NCBI GenBank assembly: GCA_008017145.1
Contig: SSGY01000044.1
Span: 1-20,651 of the forward strand
Direction of reading: 5' to 3'
DNA length: 20,651 bases
From: Neisseriales bacterium
GTDB taxonomy: Bacteria; Pseudomonadota; Gammaproteobacteria; Burkholderiales; UBA11063
Part shown: positions 7,512 to 15,328 of the stretch, piece after piece
How the letters are laid out: each line of letters opens with the position of its first letter
How positions within the stretch are numbered: position 1 is the stretch's first letter
Notes under the pieces: generated by a model
What the model was told of the DNA's origin: nothing
Databases searched by the model: none
The model's input: the letters and a program-made list of their open reading frames with translations, nothing else
Translations under genes and position numbers: made by a program

Positions 7512-7970
7512 TTAAAGACCTTTAAGTAAATTTGCCATTTCAATAGCACTTATTGCTGCATCATAACCTTTATTACCAGCCTTGGTACCAGCACGCTCAA
7601 TAGCTTGCTCAATATTTTCAGTAGTAACCACTCCAAAAATCACCGGAACGCCGCTATCTAACTGAACTTTGGCAACGCCTTTTGCCACCTCATTACACAC
7701 ATAGTCATAGTGCGAAGTTGAACCACGAATAACAGCACCAAGTGTAATAATTGCATCATATTTTTTACTAGCTGCCAATTTCTGAGCCACTAGAGGTATT
7801 TCAAATGCACCTGGAACCCAAGCGGTATCAATATCACTTTCTGAAACACCATGACGAGTCAAACCATCTAATGCCGCTCCAAGTAACTTGCTGGTAATAA
7901 ACTCATTAAAGCGACTAACAACAATTGCATATTTACCACTAGTGGCAACTAAATTTCCTTCAAAGATCAT
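7512..7970 (-). CDS. ribH: 6,7-dimethyl-8-ribityllumazine synthase
   Basis: The 152-residue protein condenses 5-amino-6-ribitylamino-uracil with 3,4-dihydroxy-2-butanone 4-phosphate to give lumazine, the penultimate riboflavin step; the enzyme usually forms pentamers or 60-mers. Visible motifs are VSRFNEFI near residue 20, [10 protein letters not shown] with the substrate loop, and [21 protein letters not shown] carrying the conserved His. The start is ATG 7970, not a TTG at 7997, because AGGAAA lies 6 nt upstream and MIFEGNL matches the family N-terminus. Unlike the rest of the pathway it is split from ribD-ribE-ribBA by an SRPBCC gene and a 152-base gap, which holds a candidate promoter (8044-8073). 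No second FMN riboswitch is visible before it. Confidence 0.96.
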   Translation of the reverse strand: MIFEGNLVATSGKYAIVVSRFNEFITSKLLGAALDGLTRHGVSESDIDTAWVPGAFEIPLVAQKLAASKKYDAIITLGAVIRGSTSHYDYVCNEVAKGVAKVQLDSGVPVIFGVVTTENIEQAIERAGTKAGNKGYDAAISAIEMANLLKGL

Positions 7971-7976
7971 GATCAA

Positions 7977-7982
7977 TTTCCT
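7977..7982 (-). promoter_or_regulatory. Shine-Dalgarno that decides the ribH start
   Basis: Minus-strand AGGAAA lies 6 nt before ATG 7970. It supports that ATG over the upstream in-frame TTG at 7997, which has no such site. Confidence 0.75.
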
Positions 7983-8043
7983 ATGTGAATGAGTCAAATT
8001 TAATCTATTAAACTCGACAATTTAAAATAATTTTGATACTACC

Positions 8044-8073
8044 AACATACTGTAATATCAATCCAAACGTCAA
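8044..8073 (-). promoter_or_regulatory. Candidate sigma-70 promoter of ribH
   Basis: On the minus strand TTGACG (8068-8073, five of six) is followed after 18 bp by TATGTT (8044-8049, four of six). The predicted start near 8037 leaves a leader of roughly 65 nt before ribH. It fits the lack of tight linkage between ribH and the SRPBCC gene upstream. In AT-rich DNA a partial match of this quality can arise by chance. Confidence 0.4.
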
Positions 8074-8122
8074 AGATACTAATCTGCCTATGTTTATATT
8101 TACCCCATCTTTTAAATATTTG

Positions 8123-8566
8123 CTAGTCTGTAATATCTGGTTCAACCAAATTAGCTAACTGAGTAAGAGACTCTTGCCAGCCAAGATAGCACATTTCAGC
8201 TGGTATCATATCCGGAATACCAGATTGCTCAATACAGACATCAGTACCACAAATTACCTTTTTCAAGTGAATTACTACAATCATTTCTCCAGACAGGTTT
8301 GGATCATCAAATTTATCGGTATAAGATATGAGTTCAAATGGAACCAACTTCAGATATTCCCCACCAAATGAATGGCTATGCCCAGTAGAAAAATTGGTAA
8401 ATGACATTCTGAAAGTACCGCCAATCTTAGCATCGAGATGTTTGATCTGTGCTGTAAAACCATATGGTGGAATCCACTTTATTAGTGCATCTGGCTCTAG
8501 AAACGCACGATATACTTTTTCCGGAGTACTTTTTAAAACCCTATGTAATTTAACTATATTTGACAT
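8123..8566 (-). CDS. SRPBCC / AHSA1-family protein
   Basis: The 147-residue soluble protein has the AHSA1-type START-like fold signature: KLHRVLKSTPEKVYRAFLEP at the N-terminus, LIKWIPPYGF, IGGTFRMSFTN, then GGEYLKLVPFELISYTDKFD, and a C-terminal helix containing GWQESLTQLANLVE. These folds make a hydrophobic cavity for a small ligand, but the ligand and role vary widely, so no function can be assigned. The ATG at 8566 has a clear Shine-Dalgarno (AAGGGA, about 6 nt upstream). It sits between ribBA and ribH, about 140 bases after ribBA and 150 bases before ribH. The 8567-8709 gap is AT-rich and contains TATTATAG on the minus strand and a 14-bp palindrome AATTAAATTTAATT (8586-8599). It is therefore probably its own unit. 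A link to flavins is possible but unsupported. Confidence 0.85.
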   Translation of the reverse strand: MSNIVKLHRVLKSTPEKVYRAFLEPDALIKWIPPYGFTAQIKHLDAKIGGTFRMSFTNFSTGHSHSFGGEYLKLVPFELISYTDKFDDPNLSGEMIVVIHLKKVICGTDVCIEQSGIPDMIPAEMCYLGWQESLTQLANLVEPDITD

Positions 8567-8709
8567 AATTAATCCCTTATTAATGAATTAAATTTAATTT
8601 TGATGCTTATGTCGAGACACTACACTATAATATCAATTTAAATAAACATTACTTTAACAGAATTTGACTTATTTATTCAACTCTTGACTCACTATCGTAC
8701 CGCGTCCTT

Positions 8710-9897
8710 TTAAAATAATAAATGCCCTAGTTTACTTACTTTTGTATCCAAGTAATCTTTATTGACTGTATTTGCTGCAATAATTAACTCTTGTCGCTCA
8801 ACAATTTCAACCCCATAATTGCCTAACGCATTCAATTTACGAGGATTATTACTAAGTAAGCGTATCTTAGAAATATCTAAATCACGTAAAATCTGTGCAG
8901 CAAGATAATAATCGCGCAAATCATCAGCAAACCCTAAGTGTAAATTAGCTTCAACCGTATCCATACCCTGATCTTGGAGAGCATAAGCTTTCAGTTTATT
9001 GAGTAATCCAATTCCACGCCCTTCTTGACGAAGATAAATTAAAATTCCACCTTCTTGCTCAATTCGCGTAAGACTTGCTGCTAATTGTTCGCCGCAATCA
9101 CAACGTAATGAACCAAAACCATCTCCTGTCAAACACTCTGAATGTATCCGCACTAATGGCTGAGTATCAGCAGTCAGAGTACCCTTAACCAAAGCAACCG
9201 CTTCTTGATTGTCAATTAAAGAACGAAACCCGTACATATCAAATGTTCCAAATTTGGTAGGTAATTTTGTTACCGCTTCACGCTGAATTAATTTCTCATT
9301 CCGCTTGCGATAAGCTATTAGAGCTTGAATATGAATTAATTTGAGATCATATTCACGCGCAAATTTAACCAATTCTGGCAAACGCGACATAGTTCCATCG
9401 GCATTAATCACTTCACAAATTACTCCAACTGGATTAGCGCCTGCTAATTTAGCTAAATCAACCGCGGCTTCAGTATGTCCTGCTCGTTCCAAAACCCCAC
9501 CATTTTTGGCAATTAGGGGAAATATATGCCCTGGCTCGCGGAAATCACTACGTTTACTCATTGGATTAGCTAGCTCATTTAGCGTAAGTGCGCGTTCTGC
9601 AGCACTGATTCCAGTAGTACTACTTATATGATCTATACTCTGAGTAAATGCTGTCTGATGATTATCTTGATTATCATGAACCATAGGTTTCAAACCAAGT
9701 CTAGCAGCATATTCCTGATTTAGCGGACAGCACACCAATCCTTTACCATGAGTTATCATAAAATTAAGTGACTGAGGAGTAATCTTGTCGGCTAAACCAA
9801 CTAAATCACCCTCATTTTCACGTGCTTCATCATCGCAAACTAAAATAAGTTTACCAGCTCGTAAATCCTCTAGTGCTTCATCAATTGTATTAAACAT
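8710..9897 (-). CDS. ribBA: Bifunctional 3,4-DHBP synthase / GTP cyclohydrolase II
   Basis: This 395-residue fusion supplies both precursors of riboflavin. The N-terminal half (about 1-200) is RibB, making 3,4-dihydroxy-2-butanone 4-phosphate from ribulose 5-phosphate, with [12 protein letters not shown] (22-33) carrying the acidic metal-binding residues and [13 protein letters not shown] (141-153). The C-terminal half is RibA, opening [23 protein letters not shown] holds the zinc ligands Cys255, Cys266 and Cys268, and [20 protein letters not shown] is the active-site loop. Both sites look intact, which matters because some RibBA fusions have a degenerate second half. It starts 9 nt after ribE, in the riboswitch-controlled operon. 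No separate ribA or ribB appears in the window. Confidence 0.96.
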   Translation of the reverse strand: MFNTIDEALEDLRAGKLILVCDDEARENEGDLVGLADKITPQSLNFMITHGKGLVCCPLNQEYAARLGLKPMVHDNQDNHQTAFTQSIDHISSTTGISAAERALTLNELANPMSKRSDFREPGHIFPLIAKNGGVLERAGHTEAAVDLAKLAGANPVGVICEVINADGTMSRLPELVKFAREYDLKLIHIQALIAYRKRNEKLIQREAVTKLPTKFGTFDMYGFRSLIDNQEAVALVKGTLTADTQPLVRIHSECLTGDGFGSLRCDCGEQLAASLTRIEQEGGILIYLRQEGRGIGLLNKLKAYALQDQGMDTVEANLHLGFADDLRDYYLAAQILRDLDISKIRLLSNNPRKLNALGNYGVEIVERQELIIAANTVNKDYLDTKVSKLGHLLF

Positions 9898-9906
9898 TTA
9901 TTAATC

Positions 9907-10548
9907 CTATAAAAAGCCATGCTCAAGTAAAAAACCACTAGTAATTTTGGAGTTTTTTTCTGACTTGACATACATTTTTTGCATTTGTTTCACTAAAATA
10001 TCACATTCAATATTAACACTATCGCCAATCTGCTTACACCCAAGCAAGGACATTTTTTGAGTATGCGGAATCAATGCCACACTTAGGCAATCCTCACCAA
10101 CTTCAACTAACGTTAGGCTAGTTCCATCTAAAGCAATTGATCCTTTAGCCACGCATAAATTAGCCAGTTCTGGTGCTAGGCCTATCTTATAAACTATTGC
10201 GTTTTCTAGGCGACTGCAAGCGATGATTTCACCGACTCCATCAATATGTCCACTAACTATATGACCGCCAAAGCGACCATTTGCCGCCATAGCCCGTTCC
10301 AGATTAACTGCAGAACCCTTACTTAACTTAGCTAAATTAGTAGCATTAAAAGTCACGGGCATAACATCAACACTAAAATTATTCTTGTTAAAATGTGTAA
10401 CGGTTAGACAAACTCCGTTTACCGCGATACTATCACCAAGTTTCATATCACTCATGATTATTTTGGCGTTGATTACTAACTCTAAGGTTTTACCACCACG
10501 CTTAATTTGGGCAATACTACCAATTTCTTCAACAATTCCAGTAAACAT
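9907..10548 (-). CDS. ribE: Riboflavin synthase, alpha chain
   Basis: The 213-residue enzyme dismutates two 6,7-dimethyl-8-ribityllumazine molecules into riboflavin and the pyrimidine precursor. The N-terminus MFTGIVEEIG is diagnostic. The two tandem lumazine-binding barrels are visible: the first includes VNGVCLTV and ends near ERAMAANGRFGGHIVSGHID, and the second includes LDGTSLTLVEVGEDCLSVAL and IPHTQKMS. Active as a trimer in the cytoplasm. The ATG shares one base with the ribD stop (TAATG) and ribBA follows after 9 nt, so the three are one operon. The C-terminal tail after residue 190 (KMYVKSEKNSKITSGF) is less conserved. The symbol ribC is also used for this gene. Confidence 0.96.
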   Translation of the reverse strand: MFTGIVEEIGSIAQIKRGGKTLELVINAKIIMSDMKLGDSIAVNGVCLTVTHFNKNNFSVDVMPVTFNATNLAKLSKGSAVNLERAMAANGRFGGHIVSGHIDGVGEIIACSRLENAIVYKIGLAPELANLCVAKGSIALDGTSLTLVEVGEDCLSVALIPHTQKMSLLGCKQIGDSVNIECDILVKQMQKMYVKSEKNSKITSGFLLEHGFL

Positions 10549-11642
10549 TACACACCATCCTTATACTCACGAACAGAAACTATTTTAACATCATTACCAA
10601 GTTGTTTTACTTCACTAATCTTAAATTTCATATTACTCTGTAAATCAGCAAAACCATTTCCCGCAAATAAATGCTTTGCCTGAGTTGATCCAATTAGCTG
10701 CGGACTATAATAACAAACTAATTGATCAACGTAACCCGAATCAATAAAGCTTGAATAAATTTGCTCACCACCTTCAACTAGCAATGAACAGATTCCATTT
10801 TGGTATAGTGTAGTTAATACTGTTTTTATAGTTAACTCTGCCACTTGCAGAACTCTTACGCTGCGAACAATATATTGCTGATGTAGTATAGCATCAGGGT
10901 TAGAAGTTATAATCCAAGTTGGTGCTGCGCCGTCATTTATAAGTTTGGCATCAAGAGGAGTACGTAAATTGCGATCTAAAACAATACGAATAGGCACAGC
11001 TTCGGGATTAGTTAACATATGTGGTGTTAAACTTGGGTTGTCAGTAATCACCGTATTTACACCAACCAAAATTGCTTGATGATTTACCCGATATAGATGT
11101 GCATCTATACGCGATTCAGCATTCGTAATCCATTGGCTACGATTTTCTTTAGTCGCAATCCTGCCATCTAAACTCATTCCAGCTTTTAAAGTAACATAGG
11201 GCATTTGCTTACGCATATTATGAAAAAACACACGGTTTATCTCAGCTGCTTCATCAGCACATAGCCCAGTTTCAACATCGATTCCAGCCGCACGCAATGC
11301 CGCAACCCCTTTACCTGAAACTAAAGGATTGGGATCTAAATTTGCCACATAAACCTTAGCAATCTTAGCCTTAATCACAGCTTCAATACAGGGAGGCGTA
11401 CGTCCAAAATGAGCACAGGGTTCCAAATTAACATACAAAGTAGCACCAGCAGCTTTATCACCCGCTTGATTAAGTGCATATATTTCAGCATGTGGACCAC
11501 CAGCAAACAGATGTGTGCCAATCCCAACAATTTGCTGATCCTTAATCACAATAGCGGCAACTTGAGGATTTGGTAAAGTTTGCCGTGGAGTCATCCGCGC
11601 TAATTGCAAAACTTGCTGCATATAATAAGTATGGTTTGACAT
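10548..11642 (-). CDS. ribD: Bifunctional pyrimidine deaminase / reductase RibD
   Basis: The 364-residue protein performs the second and third steps of the GTP branch of riboflavin synthesis. The N-terminal deaminase shows HAE (51-53) and PCAHFGRTPPC (75-85) with Cys76 and Cys85 as zinc ligands. The C-terminal NADPH-dependent reductase shows LKAGMSLDGRIA, SQWITN, DNPSLTPH and LVEGGEQIYSSF. I chose ATG 11642 over a TTG at 11666 because MSNHTYYMQQ places the first helix as in other RibD proteins; the Shine-Dalgarno is weak (GAG). It is the first gene after the FMN riboswitch, with a 5' leader of about 360 nt in total, and overlaps ribE by one base. Confidence 0.95.
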   Translation of the reverse strand: MSNHTYYMQQVLQLARMTPRQTLPNPQVAAIVIKDQQIVGIGTHLFAGGPHAEIYALNQAGDKAAGATLYVNLEPCAHFGRTPPCIEAVIKAKIAKVYVANLDPNPLVSGKGVAALRAAGIDVETGLCADEAAEINRVFFHNMRKQMPYVTLKAGMSLDGRIATKENRSQWITNAESRIDAHLYRVNHQAILVGVNTVITDNPSLTPHMLTNPEAVPIRIVLDRNLRTPLDAKLINDGAAPTWIITSNPDAILHQQYIVRSVRVLQVAELTIKTVLTTLYQNGICSLLVEGGEQIYSSFIDSGYVDQLVCYYSPQLIGSTQAKHLFAGNGFADLQSNMKFKISEVKQLGNDVKIVSVREYKDGV

Positions 11643-11856
11643 GAATGAATTACTCAGATTAATCAAGTTTTAAATATAGTTAAAAGTTTTCAAATAGCTA
11701 TATCTGCATTATTGTTTATATATTGGGGGAAAATGGGGTGAAAATTATCAACTTAATCACAGTAAAAATTTGATAAAATGTAAAAGCAATACAAATATTG
11801 ATATAGACATTAGCACAAATCTAGTATCAACACAATAAAAGCATTAAAACATCATT
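11643..11856 (-). other. Long AU-rich leader between FMN riboswitch and ribD
   Basis: About 214 nt separate the riboswitch P1 helix from the ribD start. I see no classical terminator (GC-rich stem plus U-tract). Weak structures are a 7-bp inverted repeat (TTATCAA arms, 11745-11751 and 11770-11776) followed by TTTT, and a 5-bp CAATA/TATTG hairpin near 11790-11805. A C-rich patch on the transcript (CCCC at 11735-11738, CCCCC at 11725-11729) stands out against the AU-rich background. It could base-pair with the G-rich 5' strand of the riboswitch or affect ribosome or Rho access. An 18-codon ORF (11757-11810) is open but has no ribosome binding site. Confidence 0.5.
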
Positions 11857-12004
11857 ATCTTTCTCCCATCCAGACTATACTGTCGGTTCCGGATTTACAC
11901 CAGATCCACCGTAGCCAATATCAGAATATTGGTACGGGTCACGGACTAAGAAGTATTACTACCTCGTCACCGCCGGTGGGGAATTACGCCCCGCCCCGAA
12001 AGAT
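11857..12004 (-). ncRNA. FMN riboswitch (RFN element)
   Basis: The minus strand carries the RFN conserved boxes in order: CGGGGCGGGGCGTAATTCCC, CACCGGCGGT, GGATCTGGTGTAAATCCGG, CCGACAGTATAGTCTGGATG, then GGGAGAAAG. A 7-bp P1 helix closes it (ATCTTTC at 11998-12004 with GAAAGAT at 11857-11863). A variable hairpin in the middle reads CCAATATTCTGATATTGG. This aptamer binds flavin mononucleotide and lowers expression of riboflavin genes when FMN is abundant. It sits directly upstream of ribD-ribE-ribBA and about 10 nt downstream of a promoter, exactly as expected for the control element of this operon. How it acts is not obvious because the downstream leader lacks a clear terminator. Confidence 0.97.
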
Positions 12005-12014
12005 TTACGACATT

Positions 12015-12023
12015 ATTATAACA
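12015..12023 (-). promoter_or_regulatory. Extended -10 promoter of the rib operon
   Basis: Minus-strand TGTTATAAT is a perfect extended -10 (TG-n-TATAAT). A start near 12008 would place the riboswitch P1 helix about 4 nt from the 5' end of the RNA. No good -35 is present at 17 bp. The element sits 17 bases past the marC stop, with no terminator between, so read-through from marC could also enter the riboswitch. Confidence 0.65.
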
Positions 12024-12040
12024 TAGTTAATTCGTAAGAC

Positions 12041-12688
12041 TTACTTTATTCCCAAAGCAGGAAATGCTGCAGAAATACCCATTAAAATGAATTGAGTGCC
12101 TAAAGCTAAGGTAAATAAGCCCACCACTTTAATTAATACATTCATACCAGTGTGCCCAAGAACATCGAGAAGCTTCATTGAGTATTTGAAGATAAAATAA
12201 ATTGATGCCGTAATAACCAAAATTGCAGCTACCAATAAACCAAACTCTAGCCAGTTACGCCCTACTTCATCAGCAAAAATGATAATAGTTGAAAATGTTC
12301 CAGCACCAGTGGTTAAAGGAATTGCTATTGGTATAACTGCCAATGAGATAACCTTGGAGTAAGTATTCGCTTTAGCAGGTTGATCGTCATCGTCAGGTTT
12401 GGAATTAAGCATATTCATACCAGAAACGCCAAGCAATAATCCACCAGCAATTCTAAAAGCTTCTATTGAAATACCAAAAAAATCTAGTAGACTACGCCCA
12501 AGTATTAATGCTACCAACATTACAACTAAAGATGAAAAAGTTGCAATTTTACATAGTCTCAATTGATCTTTGCGCTCAAGCCCAATACAAATCTGCAAAA
12601 AAGCACCTAATGCTGGAAAGTTATTGGCAACCGCAAAAATCCCGATAAGGAAATGCTGGAATGTAAGAGTTTGCCCGCTTAATTGCAT
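12041..12688 (-). CDS. MarC-family (UPF0056) inner-membrane protein
   Basis: The 215-residue protein is mostly hydrophobic, with about six predicted transmembrane helices. The MarC signature is visible: [19 protein letters not shown] at the N-terminus, [19 protein letters not shown] (76-94), [18 protein letters not shown] (126-143), and a final helix with [11 protein letters not shown] hydrophilic loop with DDDD follows the third helix. Despite the name, a role of MarC in multiple antibiotic resistance was not upheld, and no transport substrate is established for the family. The ATG overlaps the end of rpe by 10 bases, so it is translated within the same operon, and the gene ends 37 bases before the riboswitch. 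Confidence 0.9.
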   Translation of the reverse strand: MQLSGQTLTFQHFLIGIFAVANNFPALGAFLQICIGLERKDQLRLCKIATFSSLVVMLVALILGRSLLDFFGISIEAFRIAGGLLLGVSGMNMLNSKPDDDDQPAKANTYSKVISLAVIPIAIPLTTGAGTFSTIIIFADEVGRNWLEFGLLVAAILVITASIYFIFKYSMKLLDVLGHTGMNVLIKVVGLFTLALGTQFILMGISAAFPALGIK

Positions 12689-13350
12689 AAAGCTAACTGA
12701 GAGCGGAGTTCAGCTATGGTTTTAACATAATCAGGAGTATTGAATACCGCACTACCAGCTACAAAGGCATCAACACCAGCAGCCGCAATTTGCGCGATAT
12801 TATCTACTTTAACTCCGCCATCAATTTCTAAAATAACATCGCGCCCTGATGCGTCAATTAACTGCTTCGCTTGTCTGGCTTTAGTTAACATCTCTTCAAT
12901 AAAAGCCTGCCCCCCAAATCCAGGGTTAACCGACATTAGCAAGACTACATCAATTTTATCCCAAACATACTCAAGATAACTTAGTGGCGTAGCAGGGTTA
13001 AATACCAAACCAGCCTTTAAGCCAAAGCTTTTAATCAAAGCTAAACTGCGATCAATATGCAAGCTTGCCTCGGGATGAAAAGTAATAATATCCGCGCCAG
13101 CTGCGGCAAATTCTTCAATCATGCGATCAACAGGACTTACCATCAAGTGCACATCAATTAATGCATTGGTACAATATGGTTTAATTGCTTTACAAACCAT
13201 TGGCCCAATCGTTAGATTCGGAACATAATGATTGTCCATCACATCAAAATGAATCCAATCAGCTCCGGCTTCAATTACCGTTTCAATTTCTTTGCCCAAA
13301 TTAGCAAAATCTGCCGATAAAATACTCGGCGCAATAATTCCTTTAGTCAT
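12679..13350 (-). CDS. rpe: Ribulose-phosphate 3-epimerase
   Basis: The 223-residue TIM-barrel enzyme interconverts ribulose 5-phosphate and xylulose 5-phosphate in the pentose phosphate pathway. Its signatures are [15 protein letters not shown] (7-21), [17 protein letters not shown] (34-50) with metal ligands, [21 protein letters not shown] and [12 protein letters not shown]. Length is typical. The start ATG overlaps the Nudix stop (ATGA, four bases) and its own 3' end overlaps the MarC-family gene by 10, so the three genes are translationally linked. Ribulose 5-phosphate is also the RibB substrate of the operon downstream, although rpe is separated from it by the riboswitch promoter. Confidence 0.97.
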   Translation of the reverse strand: MTKGIIAPSILSADFANLGKEIETVIEAGADWIHFDVMDNHYVPNLTIGPMVCKAIKPYCTNALIDVHLMVSPVDRMIEEFAAAGADIITFHPEASLHIDRSLALIKSFGLKAGLVFNPATPLSYLEYVWDKIDVVLLMSVNPGFGGQAFIEEMLTKARQAKQLIDASGRDVILEIDGGVKVDNIAQIAAAGVDAFVAGSAVFNTPDYVKTIAELRSQLALCN

Positions 13351-13823
13351 CTAATATAGCTCTTCAAATCTTTAAATTTATATAAAATATAGGCGGTTAA
13401 GCCCCAAATTAACTCATCGTCATAATCAAGACAAAAGCGATGTTTAATCTCTGGATAATGAGGGTGAACGTAGAAATTACTATCTTCTAATTGTTCCAGT
13501 GGTAGCATAATTAAGCGCTCAACTTCGTCTTGATTAACTCCCGTAATTTCACCATCCAAACGGGCAATCACAGGATATACTTGCTGCTGTGAAACAATAC
13601 TGTATTCTGGATACATACAAGCAGTAACCTGAAGACTACCATTGAAAGTAAGTTCTTCATTAAATTCACGAATTGCAGTGTTTACCAAAGTCTCATCAGA
13701 ATAATCTTGCATCCCACCAGGTAAACAAACATGTTGCGAAAAACTGCGCAACCCTGCCGAACGCTTCGTTAACACGATTTGATCGTTTAACAAACCAAGT
13801 AAGACCGCAGCAGGATTACGCAT
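13347..13823 (-). CDS. NudL-type Nudix hydrolase (CoA pyrophosphatase family)
   Basis: The 158-residue protein carries a Nudix box: [24 protein letters not shown], split here as [11 protein letters not shown] then REFNEE, supplying the catalytic glutamates and Mg2+ ligands. The opening [31 protein letters not shown] and the late WGLTAYIL resemble the NudL/YeaB subfamily, members of which cleave CoA and its derivatives to 3',5'-ADP and 4'-phosphopantetheine. The second half lacks the Gly that usually ends the box (EELTF instead of EEVGI). Substrate assignment is from similarity of layout, not proof. It begins 5 nt after the ctpA stop and overlaps rpe by four bases. Confidence 0.82.
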   Translation of the reverse strand: MRNPAAVLLGLLNDQIVLTKRSAGLRSFSQHVCLPGGMQDYSDETLVNTAIREFNEELTFNGSLQVTACMYPEYSIVSQQQVYPVIARLDGEITGVNQDEVERLIMLPLEQLEDSNFYVHPHYPEIKHRFCLDYDDELIWGLTAYILYKFKDLKSYIR

Positions 13824-13828
13824 GACTA

Positions 13829-15316
13829 TTAATTCGCTTTTGTAGTTTTAGGTAAGCTATCAGCAGGTAATGGCTTTCCTTCAAGAATATTAAGCGCCCA
13901 TTGCAACTGGAAGTCTTCTTTTAAATCAACTTGTGCTTGAGTTTGATCTACTACTTTCGGCACTTGTTTCATCTTTGTATCTAGCTTAGCCTTTAGCTCC
14001 GCTTTAGTTGCAATTTGTTTTGGCGGGCGAATCACCGGCACTGATTCAACATTTGTTTTAGTCGCATTATCCGGATGACTTAGATGTTTATCCAGACTTG
14101 CTTCAGAAACATCCCAACTATCCAGCAAATCACTATATTCACTTTGAACGATAATATCAGGAGAAATTCCTTGCGCCTGAATAGAACGTCCTTTTGGAGT
14201 ATAATATAATGCAGTAGTTAGCTTAACCGCCGTATCTTTAGATAAAGGGATAACAGTTTGCACCGAGCCTTTACCAAAGGTTTTAACACCAATAATTTTA
14301 GCCCGTTTATAATCTTGCAATGCACCAGAAACGATTTCAGAAGCCGAGGCAGTTCCCTGATTAACAAGTACTACAATCGGTAAGGTTTTAAATTTATCAG
14401 GAATACTATTAAGGCTCTTCTCTTGAGTTCCATCGATATCGTAATCATCTGGTTTTACATAGTATTTTTGTTTTGAACTTGCAATACGTCCGTCAGTATA
14501 AACCACCAAACTATCTTTAGGTAAAAAAGCAGCTGAAACACCTACAGCTGATTGCAATAGCCCACCTGGATCATCTCGTAAATCAATCACTAATCCTTTT
14601 AGTGATTGATCTGCTGCTAGTTTGTTTAATGCTTTCGCTAATTCATTGCTAGTATCTGCCTGAAAATTAGTGATGCGAATATAGCCATAATCTGGTGCTA
14701 ACATAGCAGATTTAACACTATGAATTTCAATCTTTGCCCTGATAATTGTAAACTCAATTGGTTTAAGTTCATTTGCCCGCGCAATACTGATGCGAACTTT
14801 GGTCCCAGCTTTACCACGCATTCTTTTGATGGCATCATCCAAGCTCATGCCACTAACTGGTGTATCATCAATCCTGACAATAAAATCACCGCTCTTAATT
14901 CCGGCATTATATGCTGGTGTGCCATAAATTGGCGCTACGACTTTAACTCCACTATCACCCTTATCGCGACTAACTTCAATTCCAAGCCCTGCAAATGAGC
15001 CACTTGTCATTTCTGATAATTGTTTAAAATCTTCTGTATCTAAATAGTCTGAATGAGGGTCTAAATTACTCAACATTCCCGTTACTGCACCCTTCATTAA
15101 TTTACTATCATTTACACTTTCCACATAATAATTTTTGGTTATAGCATAAATCCGTGCAAAATTATTTATTTCATCAATTGGAATAGTATTGGCAACCGAT
15201 GCATCGGTATTCACTTCAGTACTACTGCCACTGTCTGCCGTAGCATAAATACTAATAGTCAACAGAGAACCACATACTGCTCCAAGCACAAATTTACTAA
15301 TTGTTTTTAAACGCAT
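13829..15316 (-). CDS. CtpA-type carboxy-terminal processing protease (S41)
   Basis: The 495-residue protease has a signal or anchor segment (FVLGAVCGSLLTISIYATA, 9-27), an N-terminal region with LDPHSDYLD, and a PDZ domain with SFAGLGIE (107-114) and SGDFIVRIDD. The S41 catalytic core follows: GTASASEIVSGALQDY with nucleophile Ser324 and KTFGKGSVQT with general base Lys349, 25 residues apart as in other CtpA/Prc enzymes. It acts in the periplasm, typically trimming or degrading envelope proteins including murein hydrolases. The C-terminal tail (after 390) is Lys/Thr-rich and variable. It has a GAGGAA ribosome binding site, begins 12 nt after ptsI and is followed by the Nudix gene after 5 nt. 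No NlpI-like or LbcA-like adaptor is seen nearby. Confidence 0.93.
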   Translation of the reverse strand: MRLKTISKFVLGAVCGSLLTISIYATADSGSSTEVNTDASVANTIPIDEINNFARIYAITKNYYVESVNDSKLMKGAVTGMLSNLDPHSDYLDTEDFKQLSEMTSGSFAGLGIEVSRDKGDSGVKVVAPIYGTPAYNAGIKSGDFIVRIDDTPVSGMSLDDAIKRMRGKAGTKVRISIARANELKPIEFTIIRAKIEIHSVKSAMLAPDYGYIRITNFQADTSNELAKALNKLAADQSLKGLVIDLRDDPGGLLQSAVGVSAAFLPKDSLVVYTDGRIASSKQKYYVKPDDYDIDGTQEKSLNSIPDKFKTLPIVVLVNQGTASASEIVSGALQDYKRAKIIGVKTFGKGSVQTVIPLSKDTAVKLTTALYYTPKGRSIQAQGISPDIIVQSEYSDLLDSWDVSEASLDKHLSHPDNATKTNVESVPVIRPPKQIATKAELKAKLDTKMKQVPKVVDQTQAQVDLKEDFQLQWALNILEGKPLPADSLPKTTKAN

Positions 15317-15328
15317 AATTCCTCATCT

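Noticed and set aside
7971..8122. Possible second FMN riboswitch before ribH
   Set aside because: None of the RFN conserved boxes (GGGGC, ACCGGCGGT, CCGACAGT) is present in this gap.
8050..8137. Direct repeat CTGTAATATC at 8050-8059 and 8128-8137
   Set aside because: Only two 10-base copies, one overlapping the end of a coding region. Not enough for an array or binding-site cluster.
8586..8599. 14-bp palindrome AATTAAATTTAATT upstream of the SRPBCC gene, a possible operator
   Set aside because: Composed only of A and T in an AT-rich gap; such palindromes are expected by chance and no regulator gene is adjacent.
9341..9631. Plus-strand ORF of 96 codons inside ribBA
   Set aside because: Antisense to an intact, motif-rich enzyme; composition (Ser/Ala/Pro-rich) is that of a shadow frame.
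11757..11810. 18-codon minus-strand ORF in the rib leader encoding a hydrophobic peptide rich in Ile, Leu and Phe
   Set aside because: It has no Shine-Dalgarno, and AT-rich DNA readily yields Phe/Leu/Ile-rich open frames of this size. Not listed as a gene without conservation evidence.
14720..14998. Plus-strand ORF of 92 codons inside ctpA
   Set aside because: Antisense shadow of a well-supported protease gene, with no recognisable motif or ribosome binding site.
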